Of a stretch of DNA of 64,000 bases, positions 59,001 through 64,000 are shown one piece after another (position 1 is the stretch's first letter; every line of letters starts with the position of its first letter). The notes under the pieces were generated by a model. The model was not told the origin of the DNA, searched no databases, and saw only the letters and a program-made list of their open reading frames with translations. Source of the stretch: Trichomonas vaginalis G3. Lineage: Eukaryota; Parabasalia; Trichomonadida; Trichomonadidae. The DNA is taken from NCBI RefSeq assembly GCF_026262505.1, contig NC_067206.1, positions 25,559,896 to 25,623,895 of the forward strand, read 5' to 3'. The translations under genes were made by a program, and so were the position numbers.

Positions 59001-62000
59001 GATTCAGCAGCTCTCAATGCCTGTGCTAAATTGTTGACGGAAAGAGCTCTTTGTTTGGCAATCATCATAGGAACAGGTGGAGGAGCACCAAGTACTTCGA
59101 TCAGTTCCAATACTGCAAGGAAGTTCAACATGATGTAGCGAGGAACAGATGATGAAGTGAAAATAATCTTCATTATTTCTGTTATTTGGTCGGATCCAAC
59201 TTTTTCATGTTGGAAATACAACATTGCAAAAGCGATTGGAAAGATCGAATCCATGACAGGGAGATGTCTCTCAGCGAGTTGTGCACAAGATGAAATAGCA
59301 CGAGAGGCGGACTGTCTGATAACAGTGGAGACAACTTCGTTGTACCAAATAATCCAGGCGGATTCAGAGTGGTTTGATGATGGAGCGGTTATTTTTGTCA
59401 GAAGTTCTTTTGTAGAAACAAATGGTGCAGAAGAATGAACAGCTTTCTGTTGCGATGTCGTGTTCTTTCTTCTAGTTGATGTTGGCTGTGTTTCTGCAAT
59501 GACAACGCCTGGAATGGCTGCACCAATTTCGATCAAACTCGAGTACATTTCGAAATTGCGGTTGTAACTGAATTCAAATGTCTTCGCAAGCCTCTGTTTG
59601 TGGAGAACAAATGATGGACCAATGTTTACAGCTACAATGAAAACAATGTCTGCACAAGGATTGTGTAATTCTTTGTTTATCCTTGTGACTTTGATCATTG
59701 CGTTGAAAATGTAGCTGGCGAGCTTCACACTGCCTCCATTCATGATGATTGACTTGAGTCTGATCAATGCTTGTCTGCAATTTGATGTTTCAAGCGCATT
59801 ATCACAGACCCAGTCCAAAATTGGAGGTAAAATGATGTGTGAAACGGAGCCAATCAATAACCCGAAGCTGACGAAGCAGGAAAGAATGGTATCAATGGTC
59901 TTCATCGGTAACAAATCGAAATCTTTCACAAATAATTGGGCAATTCTTGGCATGTGAGGAATGAAAGCCTCAGGAATGGATATAACAAGCCAGTCGCATG
60001 TTCTCGTGAGGATAACTGGGTCAGTTGTTCCCCATTTGTCGCATATCAAGTCAATGACATATGGAACTAGTGGAACAAAGCGAGGTCCGATGGCTGTGAT
60101 GAGTGTGGCCATGTTGGAAAGAAGGACTGTGATGGTGGATGTACCTTTCGATTGAAGTAATTCGTTGATACGACGAATTAAGTAGACTTCTAGCTCGTTG
60201 TTTAGCATTCTGTTGGTCTTGAGGAACATAAGTAATGCTTCGATGGCCGCTGGATGGAGAGCTGCCAGGGATTCGTTGCCAAGAATATCCAAAATGTTGA
60301 TTAAAGAGATACCAATGGCTGTTTCGGTCAGAGCGTTAAGGGGATCGTTGGAGACAGCGGTAGAAATGAAGTGGTTGGCAGAATTGATCTTGATCTCCTC
60401 ATTTACGTTAATTTGGTCGCCATTTCCGAGAAGTCCGTTGATGAACGCTGAATTCGAAGCACCGAGGATGCCAAATACATGAAGTAACTTAGTTCTGTCA
60501 ACTGCGTTCTTCGGAAGTTTGGCAATTTGTAGTAATTTCGTAAATAAGTCACTGTCCTTACTGAGGAGATGATCTCTGATCTGCGTAAACTTGAGAGATG
60601 AGAATAAGAGGTCGAGTGTTGAGTTTAAGCGGTTGGGAGTTGAGTTTATTTGCAATGATTGGCGAATGTGCTTGGAAAGAAGGTCAATGTTGACTTCTGT
60701 CGGTAGCAATGGTATTAAAATGGCCAAAAGCTTCAAGGATGTTGAAGAAAGGCGGAATTGGGAAGATAAAATTCGGTTAATAAGGAATTGGATGTATGGC
60801 ATGTTGGATCTCTGGTTGATAAGGAAGTCCTGGTTATCTTGCTTGAAGGCAACTGACATCGCGATGATGAAAATCTGAATATCTTCTTTATTGAGGACTT
60901 CTGAGACTTGTAAGTTACGAACTTTCTCTTTGAGGAGTGCTTCGATGGCGCGCTTTGCTCCTGGATGCTTGGAAAGCTGTACGAGTCTCTCGAAAGATAA
61001 AATTCTGATTTCTTGCTGGGAATCGTGAAGTAATGACTCGAGAGTGAAGACTAATCCATCATCAGCTTGTTCGAGAGGTATATTCTTGAGAAGGAATACT
61101 CTTAAGTTGGAATCTGTTTCTGTAGGGATAAATGCGATCAATCTCTGGGCTAATTCGATGGAATAGCATGCAGAGAGGTATTTGATGCATACCTTTGATG
61201 CACTGAGCTTAACGCCGGTGTTTTCTTTGTTCATATGATAAAGATATTCCAAAATAAGAGGAAGAGAGAGTAATGATGGGTCAATATCGAGAGTTAAGAT
61301 ACGATCGAACATGTTTTGTACGATATCGCTTTGGCAATTGTTTGATAACAAGTGGAGATTTGCATGAGAAAGCAAATCTTTGGTAATTACGTATCCGTCG
61401 TCTTCAACAATGTCAAGATAACGCTTAAATCCAATTGTTAATAATGGGCTATCAAGATAATGGTAGATCTTCGATGAATCTTGTTTGAAATAATCATTAT
61501 TTGAAATTGAGAGAGCGAGTAAGCAATAAGCAGCTTCTGGGCAATCGAAAGCCTCTGTTACTGACTTTCTGCACTTCTGGATGAGTGGGATTTTATCAGA
61601 AGAGATTCTTCCTTTTGTAAAAACGAAATTTCCCAAAGAAACGAGAGCTTCGGCTCTATGTGGTGTCTTCTTCTTGATACTGCTATGCATGAGTAAATAG
61701 AGCTGGAATTGTGTCTCTAGCTTGAACAATTCAGGAGATGTTCTCCAAATCAAAGGAAGAACTGGATATCCGTAAGTTCGGATGCTTGGATCTTTATTAG
61801 AGAGTAATTCTAGTGGAACAGACTTGAATCTAATCAAATAAGCTGCTTTTGGATAATGATCCAAAATTTCCGTTAATGCGCGGCAAACACCTGGATATTG
61901 TTCGTGCTTTTGCTTATCAAAGCTCTTCATGAGGAGTTCGATGACGTTATTAAGGGCGGAAGTCTCATGATCTAAAGCAGCGATCAAAGCAGCTGCAGCT

Positions 62001-62590
62001 GTGTCGTAAATTTCATGTTCTTGGCCTTTGAATGATTTAACAATCATGTTGATTACATGTGAATAGACACCCTCAAGGATAGTTGGGAAATTTTTGATTA
62101 ATATGGTAATCAACTGGAAGCCAGCAAATCGTGGTTCGGCTTCTTCACCTGTAATCCAACTTATTGCGTGATCCTTAAGTGGATTGAGAATTAAGCTGAA
62201 AGAGTTCTTCAAAGGTTTCGAAATCCAAAGTAAAATATATGTAAAGTACTTCCAAAGGATTGTGTTCTTGTCTGGAGGAATGGCAATTATATCTCTTGAT
62301 AGTTTATCGGCTAAATAGTTCTTATCAATGTTAGGAATTTCTGTTAAGGCGTTAACAAGAACTACATAAAGCAAACCATCTTTAATGTGAGTAATTGAGA
62401 TTGAAGAAAATATTTCATCAATCTTGTATTGCGCATTCGAAAGATCGTGTGCTGAAATAATTTCTCTTCCGCAAAAATTACGAAAACCACGAATAGCGTT
62501 CAGGTAAAGTTGTGATTCTGGTTGAACTAAATATTTTTCAACCATGTTCTTATATCTCTGGACACCATTCTGGTTCTTTTCCGATTCCAT
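56027..62590 (-). CDS. TOR: TOR (target of rapamycin) protein kinase
   Basis: A complete 2,187-residue PI3K-related kinase starting at ATG 62590. Residues 1-~1150 are HEAT repeats; ~1180-1660 form the FAT region. The FRB domain is near 1717-1803 (SWWELWFGVLDDASRAYLIK ... HLIQAWGIYISIF). Catalytic motifs follow: KAHEDTRLDERVMQ near 1885, GLGDRHLSN near 2032 and HIDFGDCFE about 15 residues later. The C-terminal FATC is LIHEATDMKNLCQMWRGWFP, then WW at the end. TOR controls growth and autophagy from nutrient signals as the kinase of TORC1 and TORC2. The FRB and FATC place it with TOR and not with ATM, ATR or SMG1. It is shorter than yeast or human TOR (~2,470-2,550). Several residues that contact rapamycin-FKBP and one FATC cysteine are changed (see findings). 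The frame is uninterrupted. Confidence 0.93.
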   Translation of the reverse strand: MESEKNQNGVQRYKNMVEKYLVQPESQLYLNAIRGFRNFCGREIISAHDLSNAQYKIDEIFSSISITHIKDGLLYVVLVNALTEIPNIDKNYLADKLSRDIIAIPPDKNTILWKYFTYILLWISKPLKNSFSLILNPLKDHAISWITGEEAEPRFAGFQLITILIKNFPTILEGVYSHVINMIVKSFKGQEHEIYDTAAAALIAALDHETSALNNVIELLMKSFDKQKHEQYPGVCRALTEILDHYPKAAYLIRFKSVPLELLSNKDPSIRTYGYPVLPLIWRTSPELFKLETQFQLYLLMHSSIKKKTPHRAEALVSLGNFVFTKGRISSDKIPLIQKCRKSVTEAFDCPEAAYCLLALSISNNDYFKQDSSKIYHYLDSPLLTIGFKRYLDIVEDDGYVITKDLLSHANLHLLSNNCQSDIVQNMFDRILTLDIDPSLLSLPLILEYLYHMNKENTGVKLSASKVCIKYLSACYSIELAQRLIAFIPTETDSNLRVFLLKNIPLEQADDGLVFTLESLLHDSQQEIRILSFERLVQLSKHPGAKRAIEALLKEKVRNLQVSEVLNKEDIQIFIIAMSVAFKQDNQDFLINQRSNMPYIQFLINRILSSQFRLSSTSLKLLAILIPLLPTEVNIDLLSKHIRQSLQINSTPNRLNSTLDLLFSSLKFTQIRDHLLSKDSDLFTKLLQIAKLPKNAVDRTKLLHVFGILGASNSAFINGLLGNGDQINVNEEIKINSANHFISTAVSNDPLNALTETAIGISLINILDILGNESLAALHPAAIEALLMFLKTNRMLNNELEVYLIRRINELLQSKGTSTITVLLSNMATLITAIGPRFVPLVPYVIDLICDKWGTTDPVILTRTCDWLVISIPEAFIPHMPRIAQLFVKDFDLLPMKTIDTILSCFVSFGLLIGSVSHIILPPILDWVCDNALETSNCRQALIRLKSIIMNGGSVKLASYIFNAMIKVTRINKELHNPCADIVFIVAVNIGPSFVLHKQRLAKTFEFSYNRNFEMYSSLIEIGAAIPGVVIAETQPTSTRRKNTTSQQKAVHSSAPFVSTKELLTKITAPSSNHSESAWIIWYNEVVSTVIRQSASRAISSCAQLAERHLPVMDSIFPIAFAMLYFQHEKVGSDQITEIMKIIFTSSSVPRYIMLNFLAVLELIEVLGAPPPVPMMIAKQRALSVNNLAQALRAAESLYDDGYDAVSDDLISINQELGLPLAAQGILRSTSLRGTSTTNGELAERLGLWEDALKQYNVTLKDDSKNEKIILGKLNCLNQLSKYQELKEFSKIDAKYKHYTAAALWGLFDSEEFVKVSKELDKESANHLERIYALYGLLMTREFGKAKELIEKIEEHKLDRIFPMISEDYERTYPEYESIALIRHIAEVIDYIKASDISQTASTLEKQISQQTIERITNRWEQRFDLLPNDYHVLFRNLQVQNLVKSFKDIKPMWIRFFDVAVKSKATDIILTTLNHFMQNNKDDEDLKMYYAKYLRLSGDKANAIAKMKEIANDKKLSIQIQGNSMLKVGEWLKLDGKIKESVEYFRKAAEMLDNSVEALTQWSVINLEMFEKTKNKSYIMDSITSSIAGLYIANDHLSFTLRALSILFRNGSPEMYSLFKSRVPTIPIYVWLDVMPQIIARASSDDENLRQIITDILLATGTSFPHTTLYSLSVPLKSDTTVRQKIASQIYDRLKILYPETVGQFLTFTNEIIRIAVSWWELWFGVLDDASRAYLIKQDVNEMLSLLLPAHEITEKEPKTYYEIAFVAQFGESLQRAKKMLMDYKKTNDDIHLIQAWGIYISIFNQLKPVIAEIDKINLKDASEYLSETTNYDICLPGSFKYSEDIIKIDKIDQKLSVMKSKQRPRRMAIYGTDGIRYTFLLKAHEDTRLDERVMQLFGFINRLVNNSTIPMKQHLGITTYNVIPLTGQVGFIGWVTNCSTVYELIKQRREKNNVPVEIEYQTTMKACPNFEQIEGADKMFAFKKGLSATKGDDLKAILLLNSSDSTHWIERRTAYTTSLSMTSMAGYILGLGDRHLSNIMIKNKTAKLVHIDFGDCFEVAQHREKAPEKVPFRLTRILTNALEVSRIEGTFRSCCENVMELIRNNGEQINGILEVFIYDPLAQWSENVSETNSAQFVTDRIHSKLDGTDFEGEKLDVKEQVDRLIHEATDMKNLCQMWRGWFPWW

Positions 62591-63378
62591 TTTCTTTTGA
62601 TGAAATGTGAACTCAAAAAAATTTGATATGATTAATCTTCTCTATGACAGAAATACATAGATGAACAGTATTATAGTAACTCTTAATCATAATTATTGAA
62701 TCTTTCAATTTGATGATATATGTGAAAAGACATAAAAATGATTAATTTTGATTGTTATCATTAATGAATGTATATTACTTATAAAAAATTTCAATAGTCA
62801 TTCAAAATTATCAATAAAATGAAATGATGAAATACAATAGAATATGCACTTTCTAGTGAGAATTATTGATTATTCATTTGACACCTTTCTGGTTGAATTA
62901 TCGTCAAATTTTTCCATTCTCAAAAAAATGATCGAATTGAACATATATCCAATAATGATTGATGACCTTGACTCAAAATTAAAATATTCAAATTGAAAGC
63001 AATTACAATGAAGATTCATTAATTTTTTGCTTTTTTCAAGATATGAGCAGAATCGATTTTGTTAAAGAATCACCCATCCTGAGTACTCTTCATTCTACAA
63101 AACGAGTAAACTATATCTTTTTTCAAAGAACTGTTCATATTGTATTGCTTGAACAGCTTCCAATTGGATATGCACTTTGAATATGCAAAGAATAGTATTT
63201 ATCCCTACATGAGCTGAGATATAATTTCAAAGTAATTTTGTTATTTCAAATAGATCTTACATAAATTTTAGCAAAAAATACGTTTAGTATTGAGTATTTT
63301 CAAATCAATAAACTCATATGTTAAAAAAGAGTATAATTAATAGGAATATCTTTATTATAGAAAAAAAAATTATTAAAT
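62591..63378. other. Spacer between TOR and ValRS genes
   Basis: A+T-rich upstream region of TOR. A candidate Inr (minus strand TCACA about 22 bases before the TOR ATG) is the only signal seen. No gene or repeat is supported. Confidence 0.45.
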
Positions 63379-64000
63379 TTAAGCAATTAACTGCTTAACT
63401 TCCTGGATGTTCTTGTTGATAGCTTCGATCTGAACCTTGAGTGCTTCCATCTTAGATCTCTCGAGTTCCTGGACTTCTGGTTTAACCTTTGTAGCGTAGT
63501 TAGGATTAGAAATCTTTTCTTCGTATTTCTGGAACTGTTGTTGTAATGGTCCTAACTTCTTCTCCAATCTCTCGAGTTCCTTCTCGAAATCTACGACACC
63601 CTTCAAGTTGATTCTCAACTCAACTGTCTCTGTGACAACAGAAGAAGCGTAACCAGCAGCGATCTGTGTTCCTGGAGCAACAACGTCGACCTTTCCAAGT
63701 CCACCAATAGCTGAGATGAATGGAATTGTTGGCTTGATTTCATCCTGAGAAGTAACGATGATTGCCTCCAAGTTATTGTTGTTGATGTTGTACTGCTTCT
63801 TGATAGATCTAGCAGCAGAAGCTGTAGCAAAAGCAGTGTCAACAATGGAGACATCGTAGTTGAGCCACTCCTCGTTAACTAATGGATAAGGAGCCAACAT
63901 GATTGATTCGACGTTGAATCTTCTTGGTAAGTGCTGCCACAACTCTTCAGTGACGTATGGCATGAATGGATGGAGCATTCTCATTGTTGACTCAATGCAC
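63379..64000 (-). CDS. VARS: Valyl-tRNA synthetase, C-terminal part (gene runs off window)
   Basis: The frame is open to the window edge, so the start lies outside. The visible ~207 residues contain the anticodon-binding signature MRMLHPFMPYVTEELWQHLP, typical of class I ValRS. A mixed linker follows, then a C-terminal coiled coil (EKELERLEKKLGPLQQQFQK ... EVQELERSKMEALKVQIEAI) that in ValRS contacts the tRNA. The enzyme charges tRNA-Val in the cytosol. G+C at third codon positions and the restricted codon choice are higher than in neighbouring genes, as expected for high expression. Confidence 0.92.
   Translation of the reverse strand, partial: CIESTMRMLHPFMPYVTEELWQHLPRRFNVESIMLAPYPLVNEEWLNYDVSIVDTAFATASAARSIKKQYNINNNNLEAIIVTSQDEIKPTIPFISAIGGLGKVDVVAPGTQIAAGYASSVVTETVELRINLKGVVDFEKELERLEKKLGPLQQQFQKYEEKISNPNYATKVKPEVQELERSKMEALKVQIEAINKNIQEVKQLIA

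Overview
The window looks like nuclear DNA of a trichomonad, most likely Trichomonas vaginalis or a close relative. The evidence is long intron-less genes in A+T-rich spacers, start codons a few bases after TCA(C/T)(A/T)-type initiator (Inr) motifs, ankyrin-repeat and BEACH genes, and a Maverick/Polinton element. No database search was possible, so identifications rest on motifs and remembered family features.

Layout. (1) 1-~14,960: most of a Maverick/Polinton, a virus-like DNA element whose left end lies outside the window. It carries a packaging-ATPase region, a protein-primed DNA polymerase B region, a retroviral-type integrase, a probable penton-like capsid protein, small amphipathic proteins, a phage-tail-collar-like fibre region and a DNA adenine methyltransferase. 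Several genes look whole and others are broken (roughly ten breaks in all), so it reads as a fairly young fossil. (2) 15,028-23,406: a 2,792-residue Diaphanous-type formin in which about 1,700 residues of 11-residue 'DGT' repeats sit where a proline-rich FH1 region would be expected. (3) 24,043-32,507: an ankyrin gene with a premature stop, a Rictor-like (TORC2) gene with no visible start, and a decayed DEAH-helicase/RBR-ligase gene. (4) 32,802-40,538: a small Borealin-like gene, then a 2,348-residue BEACH protein on the minus strand. (5) 40,587-55,968: a repeat-rich zone. It has a 3.4-kb and a 6.0-kb terminal-inverted-repeat element with related ends, a 1.1-kb inverted-repeat element containing five 120-bp tandem copies, an ankyrin pseudogene, an intact ankyrin gene, a 251-bp inverted repeat, 365-bp direct repeats, tRNA-like SINE candidates and a GATC-rich minisatellite. 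(6) 56,027-64,000: a complete TOR kinase and the 3' end of a valyl-tRNA synthetase gene, both on the minus strand.

The intact host genes belong to cytoskeleton (formin), growth control (TOR, with a Rictor-like partner), membrane traffic (BEACH), mitosis (Borealin-like) and translation (ValRS). They show no operon-like arrangement; each has its own short upstream region. The most unusual items are the DGT-repeat formin, the phage-like fibre region and adenine methyltransferase in the Maverick, the TOR with altered FRB and FATC residues, and the pair of related TIR elements.
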